From NCBI GenBank assembly GCA_026125895.1, contig JAHCKG010000002.1, forward strand, positions 124,001-188,000: a stretch of 64,000 nucleotides of DNA, given 5' to 3'. Under the pieces are notes generated by a model, which had not been told where the DNA came from, did no database searches, and was given only the letters and a program-made list of their open reading frames with translations. The translations under genes and the position numbers were made by a program. Origin of the DNA: Pseudolabrys sp. Lineage in GTDB: Bacteria > Pseudomonadota > Alphaproteobacteria > Rhizobiales > Xanthobacteraceae. Of the stretch, positions 17,028-25,770 are shown one piece after another. Within the stretch, counting starts at the first letter, position 1. Each line of letters begins with the position of its first letter.

Positions 17028-17204
17028 ATGATCAACAGCAGCAGCATTGACGGCAAGAGCGAAGCCTCCGGCAGGAACGTCGTGCGCGCCTTGCGGCGCG
17101 ACGCGGCCTTTATCTGGAATGCCGTGATCGTCGTCGTCTTCGTCGGCTTCGCCGGGCTGGCGGTCGCCTCCGCCCTGCTCGACCTGATCTCGATCCGCCA
17201 CTGA
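17028..17204 (+). CDS. small single-pass membrane protein, unknown
   Basis: A 58-residue protein from the ATG at 17028, preceded by GGGAG. A polar N-terminal half (INSSSIDGKSEASGRNVV) is followed by a basic patch (RALRRDAAF) and one transmembrane helix (NAVIVVVFVGFAGLAVASAL). No family is recognised. It converges on epmB with nine bases between the stop codons. Confidence 0.6.
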   Translation: MINSSSIDGKSEASGRNVVRALRRDAAFIWNAVIVVVFVGFAGLAVASALLDLISIRH

Positions 17205-17213
17205 CGGGCGCGC

Positions 17214-18257
17214 CTACTTATAGGCGTGCCGTTTGCCGGTGAAGTCCTCGATCTCGTAACCGTCTTCGCTGCGCTCGACGTAAGTCGGCCCGAGCGGCGA
17301 TTTGCCGTGGCCGCCGGGGATGTCGAGCACGTAAGACGGCTGGCACAGCCCCGACACGCGGCCGCGCAGGTCGCGCATCAGCCCCTGCCCGGTGGCGATG
17401 TCGGTGCGCAAATGCGACGTACCGGGCGCCAGATCGCCATGGTGCAGGTAATAGGGCTTGATGCGGTTCTCGACGCAGGCGCGCATCAGGTCGCGCATGG
17501 CATCGGGCGTGTCGTTGACGCCCTTGAGCAGCACCGACTGGCCGAGCAGCGGAATGCCGGCATCGGCCAGGCGCGCGCAGGCCTCGCGCGCCTCGCCGCC
17601 GAGCTCGCGGGCGTGGTTGACGTGAACGGCGACATAGACCGCCCTCTTTGACGCCTTCAACGCGCGGATGAGATCGGGCGTGATGCGCGACGGCTCGGCG
17701 ACCGGCATGCGCGTGTGGAGGCGCACCACCTTGACGTGGTCGATGGCGGAGATTTCCTGCATCACCGCGCGCAGGCGGCGCGGCGACAGGATGAGCGGAT
17801 CGCCGCCGGTGAGGATGACCTCCCAGATGCCGCTGTTGTCGCGGATGTAATCGAGCGCCGTCTTGAGCGCCTGCGGCGACAGCGCGTTCGGCTTGTCCGG
17901 GCCGACCATTTCGCGGCGGAAGCAGAAACGACAATAGACCGCGCAGACATGGGTCAGCTTGAGCAGCACGCGGTCGGGATACCGGTGCACGATGCCCTCG
18001 CGAGGCGAATGCTCGTCGTCGCCGATCGGATCGGCGAGCTCGTCAGGCCTCGTTTCGAGTTCGGCGGCGTCCGGCACGAACTGCCGCGCGATCGGATCGC
18101 TCGCGTCGTCGCGGTCGATCAGCGCGGCCAGCGCCGGCGGCAGCGCCACGGCATAACGCGCCGCGACCTTCTCCAGCGCGGCGCGCTCTTCCGGCGTGAC
18201 GAGACCGCTCTCGGCCAATTGCGTGATGCTTCGGAGTGTCTGAATTCGTGCATCCAT
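17214..18257 (-). CDS. epmB: EF-P beta-lysylation protein EpmB (lysine 2,3-aminomutase-like radical SAM)
   Basis: A 347-residue radical-SAM enzyme of the KamA/EpmB family. The iron-sulfur motif is Cys105-Cys109-Cys112 in CAVYCRFCFRR, followed by LTGGDPLILSPRRL (SAM-binding GGD) and the C-terminal SYVLDIPGGHGKSPLGP, which contributes to PLP/substrate binding. EpmB converts alpha-lysine to (R)-beta-lysine, which EpmA attaches to elongation factor P. It starts six bases after the epmA stop and lies beside efp, which favours EpmB over a catabolic aminomutase. Confidence 0.92.
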   Translation of the reverse strand: MDARIQTLRSITQLAESGLVTPEERAALEKVAARYAVALPPALAALIDRDDASDPIARQFVPDAAELETRPDELADPIGDDEHSPREGIVHRYPDRVLLKLTHVCAVYCRFCFRREMVGPDKPNALSPQALKTALDYIRDNSGIWEVILTGGDPLILSPRRLRAVMQEISAIDHVKVVRLHTRMPVAEPSRITPDLIRALKASKRAVYVAVHVNHARELGGEAREACARLADAGIPLLGQSVLLKGVNDTPDAMRDLMRACVENRIKPYYLHHGDLAPGTSHLRTDIATGQGLMRDLRGRVSGLCQPSYVLDIPGGHGKSPLGPTYVERSEDGYEIEDFTGKRHAYK

Positions 18258-18263
18258 GACTGT

Positions 18264-19307
18264 CTAATCCTGAACCGGCGTCCAGATCACCTGCTCGATA
18301 TGGTCGGCGCCGGAGGCCAGCATCGCCAGCCGTTCGAAGCCGAGCGCGATGCCGGAGGCCGGCGGCATTTGCGAAAGCGCTGCGAGGAAATCCTCGTCGA
18401 TCGGATAGCGTTCGCCGTGAATACGCTGCTTCTCGTCCATCGCCGCAATGAAGCGACGGCGCTGCTCGGCGGCATCCGTCAGTTCGGCGAAGGCATTACC
18501 GAGTTCGATGCCGCAGGCATAGATCTCGAAGCGCTCCGCGACTTTATCGCTGCCGGGCTTCGCCCGCGCCAGCGCCGCCTGCGGCAGTGGATATTCGTAA
18601 AGAATGGTGGCGGTTTCGTTGCCGAGATGCGGCTCGATCTTCTCGACCAGGATGCGGCTGAAGATGTCGCCCCAGTCGTCGTCGGAGCCGTAGGCAATGC
18701 CCTCCTGCGCCGCGGCCCGCGCCAGGCGCTCGCGGTCGCCCTCGCCGCCGCTGACGGTGTGCAGCAGATCGATGCCGGCATAGCGGGCGAAGGCTTCCGC
18801 CACGGTGAGCCGGTGCGGCGGCGCGAACGGGTCGATGGCGCGGCCGCGCCAGGAAAAGCGCGTCGCGCCGGTCGCGCGCGCGGCCTCGGCCAATAGGGCG
18901 GCGCAGTCGTCCATCAGCGCCTCGTAGGGCTCGCCCGCCCGGTACCACTCGATCATCGTGAATTCGGGGTGATGCAGCGGCCCGCGCTCACGGTTGCGGA
19001 ACACGCGGGCGAAATCGACGATCCGGGTCTCGCCGGCCGCCAGCAGCTTTTTGCAGGCGAATTCCGGCGAGGTGCGCAAATAGCGCGGTCGGCGGACCGT
19101 GTCGGGCCCGATCAGGTCGGTGGCGAAGGCATGCAGATGGGTCTCGTTGCCGGGCGAGACCTGGAGCGCCGCCGTTTCGACCTCGATGAAGCCCGCCTTG
19201 GCGAACCAGGCGCGCAAGGCGGCCATCACCCGGCCCCGGTTCAGAAGGTGGGGCCGGCGGGCAGCATGACGCCCTGGCAGCCAGAAAGTCGTTGTTTTTT
19301 CTACCAT
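18264..19307 (-). CDS. epmA: elongation factor P--(R)-beta-lysine ligase EpmA (GenX/PoxA)
   Basis: A 347-residue paralogue of the class II lysyl-tRNA synthetase catalytic domain without the anticodon-binding domain. Class II motifs are [20 protein letters not shown] (motif 2 region) and [12 protein letters not shown] (motif 3). The start region [20 protein letters not shown] is motif 1-like. It activates beta-lysine and ligates it to the conserved lysine of EF-P. It forms an operon with epmB and is divergent from efp, with 115 bases between the start codons. Confidence 0.94.
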   Translation of the reverse strand: MVEKTTTFWLPGRHAARRPHLLNRGRVMAALRAWFAKAGFIEVETAALQVSPGNETHLHAFATDLIGPDTVRRPRYLRTSPEFACKKLLAAGETRIVDFARVFRNRERGPLHHPEFTMIEWYRAGEPYEALMDDCAALLAEAARATGATRFSWRGRAIDPFAPPHRLTVAEAFARYAGIDLLHTVSGGEGDRERLARAAAQEGIAYGSDDDWGDIFSRILVEKIEPHLGNETATILYEYPLPQAALARAKPGSDKVAERFEIYACGIELGNAFAELTDAAEQRRRFIAAMDEKQRIHGERYPIDEDFLAALSQMPPASGIALGFERLAMLASGADHIEQVIWTPVQD

Positions 19308-19422
19308 TTACCGCTTCCGGGAATTCAGCCGGAAGGGCTGGCAATGCCCCAGAAGATCGCTATGGTGCGCCCCGAATCCGGCCCCGCATGCCGGGACCGC
19401 TCTATTTTCAAGGATCGCTACC

Positions 19423-19989
19423 GTGAAGGTCATCGCCAGCCAAGTTCGTAAGGGCAACATCCTGGATCTCGACGGCAAGCTCTACGTCGTCCTGAACGCC
19501 GAGAGCTTCCACCCCGGCAAGGGCACGCCCACCACCCAGATCGATATGCGCCGGATTTCGGACGGCGTGAAGACCCAGCAGCGCTACAAGACGACCGACC
19601 AGGTCGAGCGCGCCCACGTCGAAGAGGTCGAATATTCCTATCTCTACAACGACGCCGAAGGCTTCCACTTCATGAACGACGAGACCTACGATCAGGTCCA
19701 GGTGCAGGCCGACGTCATCGGCGATGCCGCGGCCTATTTGCAGGAAGGCATGAAGGTGAACCTGTCGATGCACGAAGGCATCGCCATCTCGATCGAGATC
19801 CCGCAAAAGGTCACGCTCGAAATCACCGAGACCGAGCCGGTCGTCAAGGGCCAGACGGCCTCGGGTTCGTTCAAGCCGGCGATCCTGTCGAACGGCGTGC
19901 GCACCATGGTGCCGACCCATATCGTCGCCGGCACCCGCGTCGTGGTGATGACCGCCGACGGCGCTTACGTCGAGCGCGCCAAAGACTGA
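19423..19989 (+). CDS. efp: translation elongation factor P
   Basis: A 188-residue EF-P, the usual length, with three beta-barrel domains. The modification loop is [13 protein letters not shown], with Lys33 at the position of E. coli Lys34. A lysine there agrees with the neighbouring EpmA/EpmB pathway rather than arginine rhamnosylation. Other motifs are [19 protein letters not shown] and the C-terminal [21 protein letters not shown] relieves ribosome stalling at polyproline stretches. Confidence 0.97.
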   Translation: MKVIASQVRKGNILDLDGKLYVVLNAESFHPGKGTPTTQIDMRRISDGVKTQQRYKTTDQVERAHVEEVEYSYLYNDAEGFHFMNDETYDQVQVQADVIGDAAAYLQEGMKVNLSMHEGIAISIEIPQKVTLEITETEPVVKGQTASGSFKPAILSNGVRTMVPTHIVAGTRVVVMTADGAYVERAKD

Positions 19990-20155
19990 CGCACCTGGAC
20001 TGCCGAAGCCGCCGCTTCGCCCCCTGTCCCGGAACGGTACCCTCGCGCTGCCATAGGCCGCACAGCGCCTGCCCTTGAAGACGGCGCCATGGAACCGCTA
20101 GTCTCGCCTTCGTTCGGAAGGCGACGCCGCGGGGGCGCGCAGCAAGGGGCGTGAG

Positions 20156-21862
20156 TTGAGACGACGGGTTCTTGTCGGCGCGGCGCTGCTGGCCGCGCTT
20201 GGTGCCTTCTCTGCCGCGACCGCCGCCGAGATCGAACCGCCGAAGGTAACGATCAGTCCGGTCGACTGGACTGCCGCTGCCGCAGTGCTCAAGGACGCCG
20301 GCGACGGCGGCGCCGCCGAGCAGTTCGGCCGGCTCAACGCCATCACGGCCAAGCGCTTCCCCGGCATCGAGACGAGCAGCGTGCCGGTACTGGCGCCTTT
20401 CGATCTCGACGCCTTCAAGGCCGACAACGCAGACGCCGCGCCCGACAAATACTTCGGACCGTTCCACCCGACCAAGTATTTCCTGCCCGGCCCCGCCGGC
20501 TTCACCGGCACTTACGCGCTCGACATCGGCGGCGGCCCGTTCAAGGTCAGCTACAAGAAAAAGCCGATCGAGATCGAACTCACCGGCGCCGCCTTCACCT
20601 ATGACCTCGACCCGCCGGACTTCCAGGAAGTCTTCCCGCCGAAGGACAAGTCGCTTTCGACGCTTTACCCCGGCATCCGGCGCATCCTGCGCGAAGCCCA
20701 TGTGCGTTACGCCTTCGAGCGTTTCGGCGTGCCCTACATCGTCTCGATCCAGTGCTACGACACGCGCGTGTCGTCAAAGTACCTGTCCTGCCGCGAAGCC
20801 GATCCGATCGCCGAAGCCTTCCTCAAGAAACTCGCCGTGGTCGGCGGCGCGCCGCAGAAGATCGCCGAGCCGAATCTCGATCTGACCCGGCCGACCGCGC
20901 CTACGGACTTCACTTATTACGCGCCGGGCGATCTCATCCCGAACAGCGGCTACAAGAAATTGCCGGGCCGCGCCGACTATCACGTCTACGCCCTGATGCG
21001 CTTCCCGATCGCCGAGGCACCGGCCTATGTGAAGTCGCAGAGCTTCATGCCTTGGGGCGACTGCTACCGGAGCGGTCATACCGGCCGGCTCGGCAAGAAG
21101 GACGCGCCCTATACCTGCAAGGTCAACGGCCTGCCGCTGACCTTCAATGAAGCGGCGGCGGTGAATTTCAATTATCCGTGGCGTGACAATTTCTGCGAAT
21201 TGCGCGACTTCCTCGTCGGCCAATGCGCCGGCGGCCACGGCCACCAGGGCCAGGACATCAGGCCGGCGAATTGTTTCATCGAGAACACGGGTGCCGACCG
21301 CTGCGAGCCCTATCACCACACCATTGCCGCGGTGCGCGATGGCCTGATCTGGCGCCTGCCCGGCAATCTCGCCGCCTATCTGATCTTGAACAATGCCAAC
21401 GAATTCGTGCGCTTCCGCTACCTGCACATGAACCCGAAGTTCATGGACGCCGACGGACTCGTCACTGGCCGTGAGGTCAAGGAAGGCGAGATCATCGGCA
21501 AGGTCGCGACCTGGGGCGATTACGAGAGCGGTACGTCCTATCACCTGCACTTCAACATCCAGGTGGTGACCAAGTCCGGCTGGGTCTGGGTCAATCCCTA
21601 CATGTCGCTGGTGCTGGCTTACGAAAAACTGATCGGCGGCCGCGGCAAGGAACTCCACGAAGGCGACCCCGTGCCGCCGGTACCGGATAAACCGCCGGTG
21701 ATCCTCAACCCGCCCGTCACCGCCGCCACGCCGGGAGCCGCCGAAGCGAAGACCGAGACCGCCGCGCCACAGAAGCCGGAGGCCAAGACCGAGCGCAAGA
21801 AGACGCGCAAGAAACATCGCCGGCATCGCCGCCGCGGGCCGCGCACCGAAACCGACGAATAG
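20156..21862 (+). CDS. M23-family (LytM-like) peptidase, exported
   Basis: A 568-residue protein starting from a TTG at 20156. No upstream ATG is in frame, and the TTG gives a clean signal peptide (MRRRVLVGAALLAALGAFSA, cleaved near ATAAE). The long N-terminal part has no clear family. The M23 domain lies at about residues 355-490, with zinc ligands in GHGHQGQD and YHLHFNIQ. The C terminus is a Pro/Ala linker and a very basic tail (KTERKKTRKKHRRHRRRG). It probably cleaves peptidoglycan cross-bridges or activates an amidase; the tail could bind anionic cell-wall polymers or lipopolysaccharide. It is followed by a lytic transglycosylase gene on the same strand. Confidence 0.88.
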   Translation: MRRRVLVGAALLAALGAFSAATAAEIEPPKVTISPVDWTAAAAVLKDAGDGGAAEQFGRLNAITAKRFPGIETSSVPVLAPFDLDAFKADNADAAPDKYFGPFHPTKYFLPGPAGFTGTYALDIGGGPFKVSYKKKPIEIELTGAAFTYDLDPPDFQEVFPPKDKSLSTLYPGIRRILREAHVRYAFERFGVPYIVSIQCYDTRVSSKYLSCREADPIAEAFLKKLAVVGGAPQKIAEPNLDLTRPTAPTDFTYYAPGDLIPNSGYKKLPGRADYHVYALMRFPIAEAPAYVKSQSFMPWGDCYRSGHTGRLGKKDAPYTCKVNGLPLTFNEAAAVNFNYPWRDNFCELRDFLVGQCAGGHGHQGQDIRPANCFIENTGADRCEPYHHTIAAVRDGLIWRLPGNLAAYLILNNANEFVRFRYLHMNPKFMDADGLVTGREVKEGEIIGKVATWGDYESGTSYHLHFNIQVVTKSGWVWVNPYMSLVLAYEKLIGGRGKELHEGDPVPPVPDKPPVILNPPVTAATPGAAEAKTETAAPQKPEAKTERKKTRKKHRRHRRRGPRTETDE

Positions 21863-21937
21863 TTCCACCCGCACCGGTTGCGGCTGCGGCATATCCGCGC
21901 CGATTGTGCGTAATGAAGCCGCCGCTAGACTGCGGCC

Positions 21938-23179
21938 ATGGCTCGATTCGATACCCCGCTCCTGTTCGATCGCCGCACGTTATTGAGCGGCGCGCTCACG
22001 CTCGCGGGCAGCCTCATAACCGCCAACCCCGCTTTCGCGCAGTCGGCCGCGTTCCAGCGCTGGGTCGAGCGCTTCCGCGCCGAAGCCGTGCGCCGCGGCG
22101 TGTCGGAAGCGACCTATGACCGCGTCATGGGCCGCGTCAAACCCGACACCGAAGTGTACGCCTTGCAGCGGCGGCAGCCCGAGTTCACCGAGGAGATGTG
22201 GCAATACATCAACCGGCGCTGCTCGGACTGGCGCGTCACCACGGGCAAGGAGCGCGCCAAGGAATATGCCGGCGTGCTGGCGCGGGTCGAGCGCGAATAC
22301 GGCGTCGACCGTTACGTCCTGCTCGGCCTATGGGGCATGGAGTCGTCCTACGGCGACGTCATCGACAATCCGAAATACATGCGGCCGATCATTCCGGCGC
22401 TGGCCGCGCTCGCCTTCGGCGAGCCGCGCCGCCGCCGCTATTGGGAAGCCGAGCTGATCAACGCCCTGAAGATCATCGATCGCGGCTGGGCCAACCCTTC
22501 GGAGATGATCGGCTCCTGGGCCGGCGCCATGGGCCACACGCAATGGATGCCCGAGGTGTGGCTACATATCGGCGTCGATTTCGACCGCGACGGCCGCATC
22601 AATCCGTTCGGCAAGCCGGACGACGCGCTGGCCGGCACCGCGCGTTATCTGGTCGAGCGCGGCAAATGGCGGCGCGGCGAAATCTGGGGCTGTGAGGTGA
22701 CGGTGCCGGACGGCGGCGAACGCTATGCCGACAACCGCACCATGCGCTCCTATGCCACCTGGCACGGCCACGGCTTCCGCCGCGCCGATGGCCAGGCATT
22801 TCAACGGCCCAACGACCACGTGAAGCTGTGGATCCCGGTACGCGGCGGCCCGGCCTTCCTCGTCGGCCAGAACTTCCGCGCGGTCTATTCCTACAATCCG
22901 TCGGCGAGCTATTCGTTGGCGCTGGTGCATCTCGGCGATCTCATCCGCGGCGACGGCGACTTCCGCCACCATTTCCCCGGCGGCGAGCGCATCCCGACGA
23001 TCGACGAGGTCAAGGAGATCCAGCGCCGCCTCAACGAGCGCGGCTTCAAGACCGATGGCGTCGACGGCCGCACCGGCTCGGACACCGTGCGCGCCATCGG
23101 CGCCTTCCAGAAGAGCGTCGGCATGAAGCCAGACGGCTATGCGGGGCTGAAGCTGCTGGAGCGGCTGCGGGCGCCTTAG
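21938..23179 (+). CDS. lytic murein transglycosylase (MltB-like) with peptidoglycan-binding domain
   Basis: A 413-residue exported enzyme. The signal peptide has a twin-arginine-like start (DRRTLLSGALTLAGSLITAN) and ends near AFAQ. The SLT_2/MltB catalytic domain covers about residues 35-320, with the catalytic Glu in LLGLWGMESSYGD and the motif GSWAGAMGHTQWMPEVW. A C-terminal PG_binding_1 domain covers about residues 350-410 (EVKEIQRRLNERGFKTDGVD). It cleaves glycan strands to 1,6-anhydromuropeptides in the periplasm. Confidence 0.94.
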   Translation: MARFDTPLLFDRRTLLSGALTLAGSLITANPAFAQSAAFQRWVERFRAEAVRRGVSEATYDRVMGRVKPDTEVYALQRRQPEFTEEMWQYINRRCSDWRVTTGKERAKEYAGVLARVEREYGVDRYVLLGLWGMESSYGDVIDNPKYMRPIIPALAALAFGEPRRRRYWEAELINALKIIDRGWANPSEMIGSWAGAMGHTQWMPEVWLHIGVDFDRDGRINPFGKPDDALAGTARYLVERGKWRRGEIWGCEVTVPDGGERYADNRTMRSYATWHGHGFRRADGQAFQRPNDHVKLWIPVRGGPAFLVGQNFRAVYSYNPSASYSLALVHLGDLIRGDGDFRHHFPGGERIPTIDEVKEIQRRLNERGFKTDGVDGRTGSDTVRAIGAFQKSVGMKPDGYAGLKLLERLRAP

Positions 23180-23190
23180 CCCCGAATGTC

Positions 23191-23226
23191 ATACCGGATG
23201 CGCGCCTTTCGGCGCGCCCCGGATGG
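23191..23226. repeat. short GC-rich palindrome between convergent genes
   Basis: GCGCGCC / GGCGCGC with loop TTTC, within a larger imperfect dyad (ACCGGAT ... CCCCGGAT). It lies between the transglycosylase stop and the soxF stop, so it could act as a transcript end for either strand. There is no T tract. Confidence 0.5.
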
Positions 23227-23246
23227 AGCTGCCGGATCCTGTCGGA

Positions 23247-24524
23247 TCAGCCAAAAACATCCGCGGTGATGCCGGCGTACCAGTCGACCGACTCCTTGTA
23301 GTTCTGCCTGCGCAGCTCGGCCGCCTCGCCTTTCTGGCTGACGAAACTGTTGCTGGCCTTGATGACGCCGTCCTTGGCTTCGTAGCTGGCGCCGACCTTG
23401 ATGTTGTCGTCGGGCGCGATCAGGCTCCAGCAGGTGTTCGAATAACGCGCGGGGAAAGCGCGCGACTGCGTCAGCTCGGCGCGGATGTTCATCGCCGCGA
23501 CCTTGGCCTGGCTGTTGGCGGCAAAGGCCGACTTCGGCATCTCGCCGGCGATCGAGGCATCGCCGACGACGTAGATATTCGGATCGACGGTCGACTTCAT
23601 CGAGCCGGCGTCGATCGGGCAGTAGCCGGTGTTGTTCACCAGCGCCGCGTCGCGCGCGATCTTGCCGGCCATCTGCGCCGGAATGACGTTCACCAGCGCC
23701 GCCTTGTAGTCGGCAAGGTCGGTCTTGACCTCGCCCGTCTTGGCATCGACGCCCTTGATGCCGCCGTGCATCTTCGGGTCCTGCCACTCGATCATCCCGG
23801 GATAATGCGTTTCCCAGCCCTCGGCGAACACCCCCTGCTTGGAGAAAGTCGGCTTCGGATCGAGGATGACGATGCGCGACTTGGTGTGGCCCTTCGACTT
23901 GAGCACATGCGCGAACATCGAGGCGCGCTCGTAAGGCCCCGGCGGACAGCGATAGGGATTCGGCGGCGCGATCATGACGATCTGGTCGCCGTCCTGGAGC
24001 GCATTGAGCTTGCTGACAAGAAGCTGGGTCTGCGGCCCGGGCTTCCAGGCGTGCGGCATGATCTCGGCCGCCTCTTCCGAATAACCCGGCACGGAATCGA
24101 ACTTGATGTCGATGCCCGGCGCGACCAGTAGCCGGTCATAACCGATGCGGTTGCCGCCTTCGATCGTGACCTCCTTCTTGTCGCGATCGATCGCCGACGC
24201 CATGGCGTGAACGACGGTGACGCCGGACTGGCGCACCTTGTCGTAATTATGCGTCAACGAATTGTAGTCGCGGAAGCCGCCGACATAGAGATTGGAGAAG
24301 AAGCAGGTGGTGAAGGTCTTCGACGGCTCGATCAGCGTCACGTCGATGGCGCCGTTCGACTCTTTGGCGATATAGCGCGCGGCGGTGGCGCCGCCCGGGC
24401 CGCCGCCGATCACCACCACGCGCGGCTTGCCTTGCGCGAAAGCGGGCGCCGCCAGCGGCAGCGCCATGGCGGCCACCGATGCCCCGGCAAACAGGCCGAA
24501 CTTGCGACGTGTCAGGTCAGTCAT
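23247..24524 (-). CDS. soxF: SoxF, sulfide dehydrogenase flavoprotein (flavocytochrome c, FCSD)
   Basis: A 425-residue FAD protein from the ATG at 24524 (SD GAGGGGG). It has a twin-arginine signal (TRRKFGLFAGASVAAMALPL). The FAD-binding GGGPGGATAARY follows. Cys74 in FTTCFFSNLY matches the cysteine that binds FAD covalently in FCSD. Cys193 (YRCPPGPYERA) and Cys365 (SNTCWSLIAP) match the redox-active disulfide pair. It oxidises sulfide in the periplasm and passes electrons to the SoxE cytochrome encoded 14 bases upstream. It is the last gene of the soxCDEF group. Confidence 0.94.
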   Translation of the reverse strand: MTDLTRRKFGLFAGASVAAMALPLAAPAFAQGKPRVVVIGGGPGGATAARYIAKESNGAIDVTLIEPSKTFTTCFFSNLYVGGFRDYNSLTHNYDKVRQSGVTVVHAMASAIDRDKKEVTIEGGNRIGYDRLLVAPGIDIKFDSVPGYSEEAAEIMPHAWKPGPQTQLLVSKLNALQDGDQIVMIAPPNPYRCPPGPYERASMFAHVLKSKGHTKSRIVILDPKPTFSKQGVFAEGWETHYPGMIEWQDPKMHGGIKGVDAKTGEVKTDLADYKAALVNVIPAQMAGKIARDAALVNNTGYCPIDAGSMKSTVDPNIYVVGDASIAGEMPKSAFAANSQAKVAAMNIRAELTQSRAFPARYSNTCWSLIAPDDNIKVGASYEAKDGVIKASNSFVSQKGEAAELRRQNYKESVDWYAGITADVFG

Positions 24525-24538
24525 AGTCCACCCCCTCG

Positions 24539-24871
24539 TTATTGCGGCCTGGCGGCCGCGAAATAGGCAGCGAGCGCTGCGATGTCGTCGTCGTGCAGCC
24601 GGCCGGCGATGTTCTGCATGACCGGGTTGGGCAGCGATCCCGAGCGATACGCCTTGAGCACTTCGATGAAATGCGCTTGGTCGAGACCGTGAATAACGGG
24701 AATAGCGCTGTCCGCCTTGGCGGCGCCATGGCAGGTCGTGCATTCAGACGACAGATAACGGCCGAGTTCGACGTCACCGGCCCACGCGGCGCTCATCAGA
24801 ACGATGCCGATTGCGCCGCCCGACGCTCCTGTCACGATCGCGCGATAATGCTCATGCGCGGCACGACGCAT
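24539..24871 (-). CDS. soxE: SoxE, monohaem cytochrome c subunit of flavocytochrome c
   Basis: A 110-residue protein from the ATG at 24871 (SD GGGAGGCGAGGCG), with a signal peptide cut near AWAG. One haem site is present, CTTCH (Cys44, Cys47, His48). The C-terminal part (SLPNPVMQNIAGRLHDDDIA) supplies the Met ligand, as in the first domain of FccA. Some SoxE/FccA proteins carry two haems; this one has only one. It should accept electrons from SoxF. A longer frame beginning at 25075 has no coding features ahead of the signal peptide. Confidence 0.9.
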   Translation of the reverse strand: MRRAAHEHYRAIVTGASGGAIGIVLMSAAWAGDVELGRYLSSECTTCHGAAKADSAIPVIHGLDQAHFIEVLKAYRSGSLPNPVMQNIAGRLHDDDIAALAAYFAAARPQ

Positions 24872-24972
24872 CGCCTCGCCTCCCGGTCGCGTCGAGCTTG
24901 GCATGGCGCGCCATGCTGCCCTATTTCTTCTTGCTTGCAGCGCCCCGACAAAACGTCGCAGCGAATGGTATT

Positions 24973-25770
24973 CTATTCGACGCCGCTTTTGCGCGCAGTT
25001 GCGTCGTCCGGCGTGACGTCGATGACAGAAGCATGCCCCGTGATCTTCACCGGCGGCCGGCATTCCTTCATGCACGGGTTCTTGTTCCAGAACGCCTTCT
25101 CGGTGGTGTCGCGATCGTCTTCGTAGAAGCCGCCGGCGTTCGGCATCTTCACCTGGCTCCAGGTCTCCTTCGACAGCACGAACTTGTCGTCGACGATGTC
25201 GTTGAGGTTCAGCACGAAGGCGACGATGGCGTACAGCTCGTCATTGGTCAGCGACTGCGCGTCGCCGAACGGCATGGCACGGCGCACGTAATCGAACACG
25301 CTCGAGACGTAGGGGAAATAGGACCCCACGGTCTTGACCGGATCGTGCGTCGCCAGCGTGCCCTTGCCCTGCGCGAGCTGCGGCCAGCGCCCGGCGCTCT
25401 CGCCAAATTCGCCGTGGCAGGCGGCGCAGCGTTCCAGATACAGCGTCTCGCCGTCCTTCACCGAGCCTTTGCCCGGCGGCAGTCCCTGCCCGTCCGGCCG
25501 TACATCGATGTCCCAGCCGGCGATCTGCGCCGCCGTCGCCGGCGTGCCGATGCCGTAGTTCTGCGGCTTGGCGGTTTGGGCGAAGGCGGGTGCCGACAAC
25601 GTGAGCAGAACAACGATCGCAAGCAGCCTTACTCTCCGCTCGTCCCCGCGAAAGCGGGGACCCAGGAGCCATTTGCAATGCGCTTGAGTGTTCACCTCTG
25701 GATCCCCGCTTTCGCGGGGACGAGCGGAGTGCGGTGCGGCGCCACGGATTGCATCAACCCACCTCGACAT
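24973..25770 (-). CDS. soxD: SoxD, cytochrome c subunit of sulfane dehydrogenase SoxCD
   Basis: The haem domain has CAACH (Cys115, Cys118, His119), and the C-terminal part ends NPCMKECRPPVKITGHASVI, typical of alphaproteobacterial SoxD. It takes the electrons that SoxC removes from carrier-bound sulfur. The start is unusual. No ATG, GTG or TTG directly precedes the hydrophobic signal (RVRLLAIVVLLTLSAPAFAQ). The only well-placed start is the ATG at 25770, six bases after GGGGAGG and inside the end of soxC (17-base overlap). Translation then passes through a 94-base palindromic repeat before reaching the signal peptide, giving a 265-residue precursor with about 45 extra residues. Confidence 0.88.
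   Translation of the reverse strand: MSRWVDAIRGAAPHSARPRESGDPEVNTQAHCKWLLGPRFRGDERRVRLLAIVVLLTLSAPAFAQTAKPQNYGIGTPATAAQIAGWDIDVRPDGQGLPPGKGSVKDGETLYLERCAACHGEFGESAGRWPQLAQGKGTLATHDPVKTVGSYFPYVSSVFDYVRRAMPFGDAQSLTNDELYAIVAFVLNLNDIVDDKFVLSKETWSQVKMPNAGGFYEDDRDTTEKAFWNKNPCMKECRPPVKITGHASVIDVTPDDATARKSGVE
25635..25728. repeat. palindromic repetitive element inside the 5' end of soxD
   Basis: The left arm TCCGCTCGTCCCCGCGAAAG (continuing to 25664) and right arm (25698-25728) are near-perfect inverted copies of about 30 bases around a 32-base loop. Its translation in the soxD frame contains PRESGDPE and LGPRFRGDER, which are the typical translation products of a dispersed palindromic element of Rhizobiales. 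The reading frame of soxD is preserved. Confidence 0.85.
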
